A stretch of DNA of 64,000 nucleotides, from assembly GCA_020639115.1 (NCBI GenBank), contig JACKHG010000006.1, positions 124,001 to 188,000 of the forward strand. Reading direction: 5' to 3'. How positions within the stretch are numbered: position 1 is the first letter of the stretch; every line of letters starts with the position of its first letter. Below are positions 48,589-56,568 of the stretch, piece by piece. Both the position numbers and the translations under genes were made by a program. The DNA comes from Phycisphaerales bacterium. Its GTDB lineage: Bacteria > Planctomycetota > Phycisphaerae > UBA1845. Below the pieces are notes generated by a model that worked only from the letters and a program-made list of their open reading frames with translations, did no database searches and had not been told where the DNA came from.

Positions 48589-49677
48589 CTACTTGGCTTC
48601 GTAGTCGTTGATCGTGTTGATCAGGTGCCGCAGCCGGCCGGCGCTCTTCTTGTCGTAGGCGAAGACTAGACGCGGCAGGTCCACGAACTCATCGCCCTCT
48701 TCGGGCAACGCCTTCATGGTCTGGGCGATGTCGCCGCCCTGCAGCAGATCCTCGAACTCCTCGTTGAGCTGATGCACCATCCCGTCGGGCAGCGGCGACT
48801 TCATGCGAATCACGAAGTTGTCCTGCACGAACCGCGAGGAGTGGTAGCGCCGGTAGAAGCGGACGATCTCCTTCACCGCGTCCTCGGCGCTGTCGGTGAG
48901 GAAGAAGAGGTTCATATCGTCGGGGCTGATCATCCCGGTGCGCAGCAGTTCGGACTGCACGTACGTGCGCCAGTGCTGCCAGTAGGTGCCGCGCGGCTCG
49001 TCGAGCAGCACGATGGGCATGGGCGAGCTCTTGCCCGTCTGCACGAGGGTGAGCGACTCGAAGCCCTCGTCCTGCGTGCCGAAGCCGCCGGGGCAGAGCA
49101 CGATGGCCTCCGCCTCCTTCACGAACATGAGCTTTCGCGTGAAGAAGTATTTGAACTTCACCAGCTTGGGATCGCCTTCGATGATCGTGTTGGTGCTCTG
49201 CTCGAAGGGCAGGCTGATCGCCACGCCAAAGCTCTTTTCGCGCGTCGCCCCGTGGTGGCCGGCGCGCATGATGCCGTCGCCGGCGCCGGTGATGACCATC
49301 CAGCCCTGCTCCTGGATGAGCCGGGCGAACTTGACGCACTGCTGGTACTGGGGGTGGTCCTCCCGCGTGCGCGAACTGCCGAATATCGTGCACTTGGGGA
49401 ATTCTTCATAGGGCGTGAACGTCTTGAACGCGTAGCGCAGTTCCTTGAGGGCGCGGTTGAGCACCTTCATCTCGCCGCGGCCGCAACCGTCGCGGGCGAG
49501 CCGGCAGACGGTGACGAGCATCTCCGCGGCGAGATCCTGGTTCTCGCCCGGGGCGAACTCGTTGAGAAAGGCCTCAATGGCCTTGGCGCGGGCTTCGGCG
49601 TTCTGCTTGCCGTCGAGCTTGCCGTTGGACTTGGTGTCGGGGGCCGAATCGCGCTGCGGTACTTGGGATAGGGTCAT
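48589..49677 (-). CDS. LOG-family (Rossmann-fold) nucleotide phosphoribohydrolase-like protein
   Basis: 362 residues from ATG 49677 with AAGGATG upstream; a longer frame to 49743 lacks support. The core has CTIFGSSRTREDHPQY, GWMVITGAGDGIMRAGHHGA, GVAISLPFEQSTN and the family signature PGGFGTQDEGFE, which in LOG enzymes holds the catalytic Arg/Glu set for 5'-monophosphate phosphoribohydrolase activity. A 100-residue N-terminal helical domain and a C-terminal extension of about 90 residues are larger than the plain LOG fold (about 190 residues), as in bacterial PpnN-type proteins. Nucleotide salvage is the likely role; the substrate cannot be read from sequence. Confidence 0.87.
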   Translation of the reverse strand: MTLSQVPQRDSAPDTKSNGKLDGKQNAEARAKAIEAFLNEFAPGENQDLAAEMLVTVCRLARDGCGRGEMKVLNRALKELRYAFKTFTPYEEFPKCTIFGSSRTREDHPQYQQCVKFARLIQEQGWMVITGAGDGIMRAGHHGATREKSFGVAISLPFEQSTNTIIEGDPKLVKFKYFFTRKLMFVKEAEAIVLCPGGFGTQDEGFESLTLVQTGKSSPMPIVLLDEPRGTYWQHWRTYVQSELLRTGMISPDDMNLFFLTDSAEDAVKEIVRFYRRYHSSRFVQDNFVIRMKSPLPDGMVHQLNEEFEDLLQGGDIAQTMKALPEEGDEFVDLPRLVFAYDKKSAGRLRHLINTINDYEAK

Positions 49678-49805
49678 CTTGCTTTCATCCTTGGGTTTCT
49701 GTCTTTTCGGCCCAGTGTACCGCGCCAGGGCGCAGGGCTCCACAAGTCCGGCGGCCCGTCCCCCGGGGATCGGGCGAGTGACGCGGCTGCGACACCCGAT
49801 TCTTC

Positions 49806-49834
49806 TTGACTCCCCACCGGGGGCCGATTAAGAT
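49806..49834 (+). promoter_or_regulatory. Sigma-70-type promoter of a small gene
   Basis: TTGACT at 49806-49811 and TAAGAT at 49829-49834 are separated by exactly 17 bp. Transcription would start near 49841, 20 bp before a small open frame with a GGAGAAAGG ribosome site. It is one of the two clearest -35/-10 pairs in the window. Confidence 0.7.
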
Positions 49835-49860
49835 ACACAGGTTCGGAGAAAGGTGTAGCC

Positions 49861-50007
49861 ATGCTGACCCATCGCGCCAAATCGTACTCGCACCGTGCGA
49901 ACCGCACAGGCGGTACGTTTACGCGCGTAGAGATCGCCTTTCGCATTCCGCAGCTCCAGATTCAGGACGCCTGCCGCATGTGGAACCTTTCGGGAGGCGA
50001 TTCGTAG
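49861..50007 (+). CDS. Small 48-residue protein or leader of a short transcript
   Basis: A short frame (48 codons) starts MLTHRAKSYSHRANRTGG and ends CRMWNLSGGDS. It has a GGAGAAAGG ribosome site, a sigma-70-type promoter upstream and an intrinsic terminator 28 bp downstream, so the transcript would be about 230 nt. The peptide is basic in its first half and has no signal or membrane segment. I do not recognise it. The transcript could equally be a regulatory RNA, since nothing but the ribosome site argues for translation. Confidence 0.5.
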   Translation: MLTHRAKSYSHRANRTGGTFTRVEIAFRIPQLQIQDACRMWNLSGGDS

Positions 50008-50034
50008 GGTTGAGCGAACAGTTCGAACGCAACG

Positions 50035-50071
50035 ACCCCGCGAATCGCCCAACGGTTCGCGGGGTTTTTTT
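50035..50071 (+). terminator. Strong intrinsic terminator
   Basis: ACCCCGCGAA and TTCGCGGGGT form a perfect 10-bp stem with an 11-base loop, followed by seven T. It closes the short transcript that begins near 49841. Confidence 0.92.
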
Positions 50072-50212
50072 GTGGGCCGGGCGCGTCAGCGCCCGGCCAA
50101 GAGGCTTTGCAAGAACCTGTCGAGCGGCGAACCAGCCGCCGACGGGCGGGCTAGGAGAGGTAGACGTGGCCAGCCTGTGGAGGGCCGCCGCGGCAAAACG
50201 GAGTCAACGCCC

Positions 50213-50800
50213 ATGAAAGTGCAGTATTTTCGCGGTGAACGCATCTACTTCCGGCCGCTCGAAGTGTCCGACGTCGACCGCCTCGTGGTGTGGCTGAACG
50301 ACGAGGACAACTGGGCGACGCTCGGGCGTTCCAACCCGATCAACCGCCTGCGCGAACGTGCGTTCGTCGAGGGTCTCTACCAGACGCCGACCGACGTGAC
50401 GCTGGGTATCGCTGCGCAGGAGGGCGACGCGCTGATCGGGTGCTGCGGGCTGCACGGCATCTGTCCCCAGGCGCGCCGGGCGACGTTCGGCCTGCTCATC
50501 GGCGATCGCGCCCAGCAGGGACTGGGTCTGGGCTCCGAGGCGACGCAGCTGGCGGTGCGCTACGGCTTCGAGGAGCTGAACCTCAACCGCATCGAGCTGT
50601 CCGTGTTCGCTCAGAATGAACGCGGCATCCGCGCATACCGCAATGCGGGTTTCGTCCAGGAGGGCCGCCAGCGCCAGGCGTACTACCGCAACGGCAGGTA
50701 TCACGACGTCCTGCAGTTCGGCATTCTGCGCAGCGACTGGGAGCGCATGCACACGGACGACGCCGACGCCTTCGCCCGGCTGGCGTCGATGACGACCTAA
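50213..50800 (+). CDS. GNAT acetyltransferase, RimJ/RimL-like
   Basis: 195 residues from ATG 50213 (GGAG nine bases upstream). Residues 1-50 (GERIYFRPLEVSDVDRLVVWLND) are the typical start of the RimJ/RimL group. The acetyl-CoA loop is GDRAQQGLGLGSEATQLAVRYGFEELNLNRIEL, with the QxxGxG pattern, and is followed by NERGIRAYRNAGFVQEGRQRQAYYRNGRY. It probably acetylates a protein N-terminus or small amine; the substrate is unknown. It lies after the terminator, so it needs its own promoter in 50072-50212, which I could not identify. Confidence 0.87.
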   Translation: MKVQYFRGERIYFRPLEVSDVDRLVVWLNDEDNWATLGRSNPINRLRERAFVEGLYQTPTDVTLGIAAQEGDALIGCCGLHGICPQARRATFGLLIGDRAQQGLGLGSEATQLAVRYGFEELNLNRIELSVFAQNERGIRAYRNAGFVQEGRQRQAYYRNGRYHDVLQFGILRSDWERMHTDDADAFARLASMTT

Positions 50801-50975
50801 CAGGAACGGTGGGGCAGCTCGTGGGGGGCTGTACGCATCATTCACCCCGGTGCGACCGGACCGAGCGTCAAGCTCGCCCGGTCGCCCGGGGATTCAGGTC
50901 TTTCCAGCCGTATCCGCCCATCCGTTCGCAATTCATTCCGGGCAACCTGGCAGTCAGCTTCTCTGTCCACCCCCT

Positions 50976-51056
50976 TAATCACCGCATGATCTGCGGCGAA
51001 AATCTTGCCTTTGCGGTGAATAAGCGGTATATTCACCGCAGAATATGCGGCGAATA
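50976..51056. promoter_or_regulatory. Five-copy 11-bp operator array at the Fic promoter
   Basis: The half-site TGCGGYGAAWA occurs five times: reverse at 50976-50986 (TAATCACCGCA), forward 50992-51002 (TGCGGCGAAAA), forward 51012-51022 (TGCGGTGAATA), reverse 51030-51040 (TATTCACCGCA) and forward 51046-51056 (TGCGGCGAATA). The outer pairs have the same reverse-N5-forward layout. The middle pair is a perfect inverted repeat with a 7-base loop over the -10 box. The last copy ends directly at the Fic ATG. This fits a cooperative repressor site. Confidence 0.75.
51005..51033 (+). promoter_or_regulatory. Promoter of the Fic gene, embedded in the operator
   Basis: TTGCCT at 51005-51010 and TATATT at 51028-51033 with exactly 17 bp between them. 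The predicted start of RNA is near 51040, only 5 to 17 bases before the possible ATGs (51045, 51057), so the message would be leaderless or nearly so; no ribosome site is visible. Confidence 0.65.
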
Positions 51057-52175
51057 ATGACCTATATCCATGAAAGGCCTGGGTGGCCCGAGCTGAGTTG
51101 GGACGATTCCGCCCTGGTTGCGCCGCTCGCGGCAGTACGCCATCAGCAGGGGCGCCTGCTCGGGCTGATGGAGACGCTCGGCTTCGAACTGCAGACGGAC
51201 GCCGACGTCACCATCCTGACCAGCGACGTCGTCCAATCGTCGGCGATCGAAGGTGAGTTCCTTAATCCCGATGAGGTGCGCTCGTCCATAGCGCGACGGC
51301 TTGGATTTGATACAGCCGGTCTGCCCCACCCGGGCCGGGACGTGGAGGGCATCGTCGAGGTGATGCTCGATGCGACGCGCCGTTCCGCCGCGCCGCTCAC
51401 GAAGGAGCGTCTCTGCGCGTGGCACGCTGCGCTGTTCCCGACTGGGCGGCGCGGCCTGGAGCGTATTACCGTCGGCGCCTGGCGGACCGATGCATCCGGT
51501 CCGATGCGCGTCGTATCCGGGCCGATGGGCCGCGAGCGGGTGCATTTCGAGGCGCCGGCGGCTGAGCGGCTCGACGGCGAAATGGCCCGCTTTCTCGAGT
51601 GGTTCAATGCACCCGCGGATCTGGACGCGGTGCTGCGCGCCGCCGTCGCGCACTTCTGGTTCGTAACCATTCACCCATTTGACGACGGCAACGGCCGGAT
51701 CGCCCGGGCGATCGCCGACCTGGCGCTCGCACGCGCCGACGGCACTCCCCGGCGCTACTACAGCATGTCGGCGCAGATCGCAGCCGAGCGCAAGCAATAC
51801 TATCGCGAACTTGAACAATCCCAACGGGGGGATGTCGAGATCACCGGGTGGTTGACTTGGTTTCTGGGCTGCCTCGGGCGAGCGATCGCGTCTGCCGACC
51901 AGTCGCTACGTGCGGTCTTCTACAAAGCCCGCTTGTGGCAACGCATCAACCGCGATCCGGTCAACGAACGCCAGCGTCGTGTGATCAACCGGATGCTGGA
52001 CAACTTCAAGGGAAACTTGTCCACCTCGAAGTACGCCAAGTTGGCCAAGTGCTCGACCGACACCGCCCTCCGCGACATTCGCGACCTCGTCGACCGCGGC
52101 GTTCTCACGCTGAATTCCGCCGGCGGACGCAGCACAAGCTATCGGTTGGCGGCTGACGACCGAGGCAACGACTGA
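51057..52175 (+). CDS. Fic-family AMP-transferase with N-terminal inhibitory helix and C-terminal winged helix
   Basis: 372 residues. ATG 51057 gives MTYIHERPGWPELSWD, matching the usual opening of DUF4172-Fic proteins; ATG 51045 adds four residues. The inhibitory helix motif SSAIEGE is at 61-67 (class II, N-terminal). The catalytic loop HPFDDGNGRIAR is at 206-217, complete with the catalytic His, and should transfer AMP to a target protein. The last 70 residues (LSTSKYAKLAKCSTDTALRDIRDLVDRGVL) are a winged helix, so the protein can probably bind the operator array directly upstream and repress itself. It is flanked by unrelated genes and has no antitoxin partner. Confidence 0.92.
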   Translation: MTYIHERPGWPELSWDDSALVAPLAAVRHQQGRLLGLMETLGFELQTDADVTILTSDVVQSSAIEGEFLNPDEVRSSIARRLGFDTAGLPHPGRDVEGIVEVMLDATRRSAAPLTKERLCAWHAALFPTGRRGLERITVGAWRTDASGPMRVVSGPMGRERVHFEAPAAERLDGEMARFLEWFNAPADLDAVLRAAVAHFWFVTIHPFDDGNGRIARAIADLALARADGTPRRYYSMSAQIAAERKQYYRELEQSQRGDVEITGWLTWFLGCLGRAIASADQSLRAVFYKARLWQRINRDPVNERQRRVINRMLDNFKGNLSTSKYAKLAKCSTDTALRDIRDLVDRGVLTLNSAGGRSTSYRLAADDRGND

Positions 52176-52209
52176 ATGCGCCCGATGTTGTTCAGGGAGC
52201 AGGGGGCGG

Positions 52210-52680
52210 CTAGACATTTGCGCTGGAGAATCGCGTTCCACACTCCGGGCATTCGCTCCTCGGCGCGCAGTTCAGGTTGTATCCACAGTGGAGGCACAGG
52301 CCGCGACGACGTCGAAGGCGCCCACGAAGGCCAGGGTATGCGAGGAGCACTGCGCAGCCGCTTGACACCAGGAAGCCACCCCATAGCGGGAACATGATAC
52401 CTGAGTGCAGGAACCCCCTCTGGTCATACGTGTAGATTCCGACGCTGTACCACGTCGGCTCCAAAAATGGATGATGTCCCAGGATGAACTCCGTCGCCTG
52501 GGGATCTTCACGAAGATGTGAGACGAAGCAGTGTGCATTTCCCGCATGGCACGCGAACGTGATTGACCACCTATCTGTCGCTTCCCAGTAGCCGTCACAA
52601 TCCGCAAAGTAACTCGCAATCCAGAGCCCAGCGATACTGAGCGCGATAAGGGTGAAGAGAATGGAAAACGAGTCTCGCAT
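52210..52680 (-). CDS. Small membrane protein with zinc ribbon
   Basis: 156 residues from ATG 52680 (a TTG at 52689 is possible). A helix near the N-terminus (FSILFTLIALSIAGLWIASYF), an exported loop with FEADxxCDGYW-like aromatic residues, a second helix (LWGGFLVSSGCAVLLAYPGL), then a basic stretch and the ribbon CLHCGYNLNCAPRSECPECG. Same layout as 42130-42702. Function unknown. Confidence 0.65.
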   Translation of the reverse strand: MRDSFSILFTLIALSIAGLWIASYFADCDGYWEATDRWSITFACHAGNAHCFVSHLREDPQATEFILGHHPFLEPTWYSVGIYTYDQRGFLHSGIMFPLWGGFLVSSGCAVLLAYPGLRGRLRRRRGLCLHCGYNLNCAPRSECPECGTRFSSANV

Positions 52681-52797
52681 TTGGCTCAAGCCGCGCCTAA
52701 CGGCTCATGGCGGGGTACTCCACATGATCACGTGGGCGGCCGCCATCGTCGACGGCATTCCCAAACACGGCCGTCGACGCTACCGGTTATCACCAAT

Positions 52798-54210
52798 TCA
52801 CCGCTGCGGCGGCGGGAGCAGCGCGACCTTCGCACCGTCCTGGTGAACCAGCAGCAACCCGATCAGCCGGCCGTCACGGCGGCCGAGGACGCAGGCGCCA
52901 TGCCACGAGACGTCGATCGGAACGGCGGGATCGACCGTCCATGCGCCCAGGCCCGGCGTGAGCCGCGCCGCGGTCAGCGGAAGCGGAGCGACCGCACGGT
53001 CCCCGATCACCACGCAATCCTCCGGCAACTCGGCAGACCGCATCAGCTCGTCCGGCCAGGCGTTGTCGCTGATCGTGAGGTCACGCCGCACGAGGCCTTC
53101 ACCGACCTGCGTCGCCTGAACGGTCAGGGGCACCGGCTTGCCGGAAACCTCGAGCACCGGCGAATCCTCGGCAATGTCAGGGCCCGGATCGAGCAGGTCG
53201 GCTGGTCCGAGCACGCCGTGCTCGGTCTGCACGAGCCATCCGCGGCGCGTCCGGTCCGACTTGAGCCAGCGGCCTTCACGCCAGCCGAGCACGGCGCGCA
53301 GCGGCGCCGAGAGCACCGCGCCCGGCGGCAACATCGGCGTGCCGATGACGATCATCGGCTGCCAGGCGAGCCATTCCTCCTGCGGCTTGTCCGCCAGCGC
53401 GAACAGGTGCCCGTTGTGGACCATGACCCCGGCGTCGGGCGGTGTGGCCAGCGCGACGCCACCGGCGATCAGCGTCTCGAGCGACTCGAGCTTCAGCGAA
53501 ACGCCACGCAGGCCCACCTCCGCATCCAGGCCGCCGACGTTCCAGAAACGCGTCTGCTCGCGAACGAGCGCGGCGTACTGCGCGGGGATGTGCAGCCGGG
53601 CGATCACCGCACCGGCGTCGTGGTCGAGCCCCACCGAGAGAATCGTGCCGACGGGAACCTGCCGGTACAGCACGGGCGCCCCGGGGCGCATGCTGCCTCG
53701 CCGCGGCGACTGCAGGACGATCTCGAGGTCGCCGGGATCGATCGACTCCACGATCGGGGGTTCCGCAAGTCCGACGAAGGAACGCTGCGGCGGCCCGTCG
53801 CCCGGCAGCAGCGCCAGGTAACGCGGGCCGACCAGCGTGTCGAGGCCCGCGACGCCGGTGATGCCGACCTGCGGCCGCACGACCCACAGCCGCGTGCCAG
53901 CGCGGGCCAAGTGACGGGCCTGGGCCTGCAGGCTGGCGGTGACGGTCACGCCCTGCACGTCGTCGGTCAGCTCGATGCGGCGGACGTGCCCGACCACGAT
54001 CCCGCGGTAACGCACCTCGTCCTCGGCACGCAGGCCGTGGCCCTCGGCGAACTGTACGGTGATCACGGTGCCGCGCATCTGCCAGGTCTGCCAGCCGAGC
54101 CAGATCGCCGCTACGACGGCCAGCGCGGGCAGCAGCCAAAACCAGGAGATCCGACGCTCCGGCTCAAGAACCGCCTGGGGAATATCCAACGGAGGCTCAG
54201 ACGTGCTCAT
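52798..54210 (-). CDS. pqiB: PqiB-like MCE-domain lipid transport protein
   Basis: 470 residues from ATG 54210. One N-terminal membrane helix (SWFWLLPALAVVAAIWLGWQTW) anchors a periplasmic chain. Two MCE domains are visible: GTVITVQFAEGHGLRAEDEVRYRG and LEIVLQSPRRGSMRPGAPVLYRQ; a third, weaker, may lie near GWLVQTEHGVLGPADLL. MCE proteins form hexameric tubes carrying lipids between inner and outer membranes. The gene starts in an ATGA overlap with pqiA, as in known pqiAB operons. E. coli PqiB is about 545 residues with three MCE domains. Confidence 0.88.
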   Translation of the reverse strand: MSTSEPPLDIPQAVLEPERRISWFWLLPALAVVAAIWLGWQTWQMRGTVITVQFAEGHGLRAEDEVRYRGIVVGHVRRIELTDDVQGVTVTASLQAQARHLARAGTRLWVVRPQVGITGVAGLDTLVGPRYLALLPGDGPPQRSFVGLAEPPIVESIDPGDLEIVLQSPRRGSMRPGAPVLYRQVPVGTILSVGLDHDAGAVIARLHIPAQYAALVREQTRFWNVGGLDAEVGLRGVSLKLESLETLIAGGVALATPPDAGVMVHNGHLFALADKPQEEWLAWQPMIVIGTPMLPPGAVLSAPLRAVLGWREGRWLKSDRTRRGWLVQTEHGVLGPADLLDPGPDIAEDSPVLEVSGKPVPLTVQATQVGEGLVRRDLTISDNAWPDELMRSAELPEDCVVIGDRAVAPLPLTAARLTPGLGAWTVDPAVPIDVSWHGACVLGRRDGRLIGLLLVHQDGAKVALLPPPQR

Positions 54211-54875
54211 GACGTTTCTCCCGCGGCGGACGCGCTTGCTGGCGTTCCCGGCGGTGCGGACTCCTGCCAGAGACTGTGCGGATCGAAGCAAGCGGTGGCG
54301 ATGAGGCTGAGCACCACGCAACAGGTGAACGCCAGGGCGGCGGGCTGGGCGGTAACCTCGACCACGTCGCCGATCTTCAGCACGGCGACGAGCAGCGCGA
54401 CGAGCAGCACGTCGAGCATGCCCCAGCGCCCCGTCCACTCGACCACGTGGTAGGTAAAGGCGCGGTGCCGCTGCTTCAGGAACCAGCCACCCGCCGAGAG
54501 GATCAGCAGTCCGATGAGTTTGCCCAGCGGCAGCACGATCGAGCAGAGCAGCACGACGATGCCGACCAGCAGGTGGCCGGAGCCGAGCAGCGTCGCGACG
54601 CCTTCGAGGATGCTCGCGTCGTGGTGATGGCCGAAGCGTTCGACGCGGATCATCGGCAGGGAGACGGCCAGCGGGTAGATGATCAGGGCCGCCAGGGCCA
54701 CGGCAGCCGTGCGGCTGTTGCTGCGCACCAGGGCGCTGTGGCGACGGAGCGCGGTCCGGCAGCGCGCACACCGCGCGCGCATCCCCCGCGGGATGCCGGG
54801 CACGAACTGCACGAGTCCGCAGCAGGAGCAGGTGCCGAGGGTTGACTTGGGGTTCACATGGTTCGCCACGTCCAC
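54207..54875 (-). CDS. pqiA: PqiA-like membrane protein (single unit)
   Basis: 222 residues from GTG 54875 (GGAG eight bases upstream); a longer frame reaches 54920. A zinc-ribbon-like start CSCCG ... RCARC is followed by four membrane helices: TAAVALAALIIYPLAVSLPM, LLVGIVVLLCSIVLPLGKLIGL, MLDVLLVALLVAVLKIGDVV and LAFTCCVVLSLIATACF. The GHHHDASILEGV and HRAFTYHVVEWTGRWGMLDV segments are PqiA hallmarks. E. coli PqiA has two such units; this has one. It ends in an ATGA overlap with pqiB. Confidence 0.87.
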   Translation of the reverse strand: MDVANHVNPKSTLGTCSCCGLVQFVPGIPRGMRARCARCRTALRRHSALVRSNSRTAAVALAALIIYPLAVSLPMIRVERFGHHHDASILEGVATLLGSGHLLVGIVVLLCSIVLPLGKLIGLLILSAGGWFLKQRHRAFTYHVVEWTGRWGMLDVLLVALLVAVLKIGDVVEVTAQPAALAFTCCVVLSLIATACFDPHSLWQESAPPGTPASASAAGETS

Positions 54876-55014
54876 CGTGTCTCCGTCTCGCGCAGGGGGT
54901 CTCCCACAGGGTCCGCGCACTGCGCAGCATTGTTGGAGCGTGAAGCGGGCGCCGTCAAACCGAACGTTGTATGACTTCGTTGCCGCCAGCCTTCACCGCA
55001 GCTATTCTCCGCAC

Positions 55015-56454
55015 ATGCTCGATTCCCGCAGGCGGAAAACAGGCCATGGGGCCACTTGGATCGCGGCCCTCATGCTGGCCGCCGGCGTGGCTGGCTGCCT
55101 CAACGAACAGTCCGTCTTCCTGCATCCGGACGACAGTCGGCGGGTGCACGCGGCGCGTGCCGAAACCCCCGGCGGGGCGGAGGCCTCCACACGCCGGTGG
55201 CTCGTCGGAGCCGAAAAACAACTGCACGATCTGCTGCCGGACGACCGCGCCCGCGAACTGCTCACCGCCGACCTGACGGATCGATCCGGTGCGCCGGTCG
55301 ACGTCTTCGCACACTTCGGCATCAACCCGCGGACCCTGCAGTCGGTGTTGGGGAATTATCCTGGACTCAAGTGCACGGCGCAGGGCGCGAGCCAGGAACT
55401 CACCATCGACACGTCACCGCCGGCGTGGCCGGGCTTCGACGACGTGTGGATCGAAATGCCGGACGGCGCGAACCTGGCGGCACGGTGGGGCCGCGCCCGC
55501 GACGCCGGCGGCGTACGCGACGCCGACGCCATCGTCATCCTGCCGGGATTCTTCGGCGACAACGGCGTCAAGCGCACCGAGGCCCTGGCGGCTTTCCTGC
55601 GCGACGCCGGATTCCATGTGCTGGCCCTGGAAATGCGCGGACACGGGCAGACCGAACGCACCCAGCCCCAGGTGGCCTACACCTTCGGCGTGCGCGAGAC
55701 GGATGACCTCATGCACGTGGCGGACTGGGTCCAGGATCAGCCGCACGTGCAGCGCAGCGGCCTCATCGGCTTCTGCTGGAGCGCAAACATCGCCCTGCTG
55801 TCCGCGTGGTACGAGCACCGGCCCCCGCACGACGCCAACATCACGCCGACGATCGCGGAGAATCTGCCGGCGCGCCCGGACCGCGTGCGCTACGCCGCCG
55901 GCATCATGGCGTTTTCACCCATCGTGCAGTGGGAACGGCTCGTCGATGCGCTCCAGACGGAGTACTCGCTGCTCAATCAGCCGGTCTACGCCGCGCTGCA
56001 GGACACCATCCGAGCCCGCATGGAACGCAAGGAATACCCGCACCCGAGCGGAAGCCTGCGCGACCTCATCGAGGACGAATACCAGCGCTGCGGCGTCACG
56101 CTGCCCGGCGGGACCATGGAAGGCTATCGCTTCCTGCGCCTGGCGCCGTACGCGGGCCGGCCGCTCACGCCGAAACTCGTGCACGCGCGCATGCCCGTGC
56201 TCATCGTGCACGGCGCCAACGATCCCCTGGCGCCCGCCCAGGACGTGGCGGACCTCGTGGCGACGGTGCACAACCCGCATGTCGCGGCGCTCATCCTGCC
56301 GGGCGGGGGCCACGTCGGCTTTGCCAACTACGCCCCCCGGTACTTCTACAGCCTCGTCGCGAGCTTCTTCGATCCCGTCGCGGGGGCGGCTGGCTCCGCG
56401 ACCCCGCCGCACCTCGCGGGTCGTCCGGACGCTGCGCCGGCGCAGGGCGATTGA
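55015..56454 (+). CDS. Lipoprotein alpha/beta hydrolase with a Cys nucleophile
   Basis: 479 residues from ATG 55015. Lipobox AAGVAGC (Cys28). After about 130 residues of unknown fold comes an alpha/beta hydrolase domain of the YheT-like kind: IVILPGFFGDNGVKR, ALEMRGHGQTE, then GLIGFCWSANIALLSAW. In the nucleophile elbow the usual Ser is replaced by Cys254 and the last Gly by Ala. Candidate Asp in VHGANDPLAP and His in GGGHVGFANY complete the triad. Cysteine nucleophiles are known in dienelactone hydrolases. Substrate unknown; a lipid or ester in the envelope is plausible. Confidence 0.82.
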   Translation: MLDSRRRKTGHGATWIAALMLAAGVAGCLNEQSVFLHPDDSRRVHAARAETPGGAEASTRRWLVGAEKQLHDLLPDDRARELLTADLTDRSGAPVDVFAHFGINPRTLQSVLGNYPGLKCTAQGASQELTIDTSPPAWPGFDDVWIEMPDGANLAARWGRARDAGGVRDADAIVILPGFFGDNGVKRTEALAAFLRDAGFHVLALEMRGHGQTERTQPQVAYTFGVRETDDLMHVADWVQDQPHVQRSGLIGFCWSANIALLSAWYEHRPPHDANITPTIAENLPARPDRVRYAAGIMAFSPIVQWERLVDALQTEYSLLNQPVYAALQDTIRARMERKEYPHPSGSLRDLIEDEYQRCGVTLPGGTMEGYRFLRLAPYAGRPLTPKLVHARMPVLIVHGANDPLAPAQDVADLVATVHNPHVAALILPGGGHVGFANYAPRYFYSLVASFFDPVAGAAGSATPPHLAGRPDAAPAQGD

Positions 56455-56568
56455 ATTTGTGGTCTAACGTCGGGGCGGTAGACTGGTCGGAATCAACGTG
56501 GGCACGTCGTCCGCCCTGGACGCCCGGGCCCCAGTCCCGGAGGCCCGTGCCGGACCGCGAGAGATACC

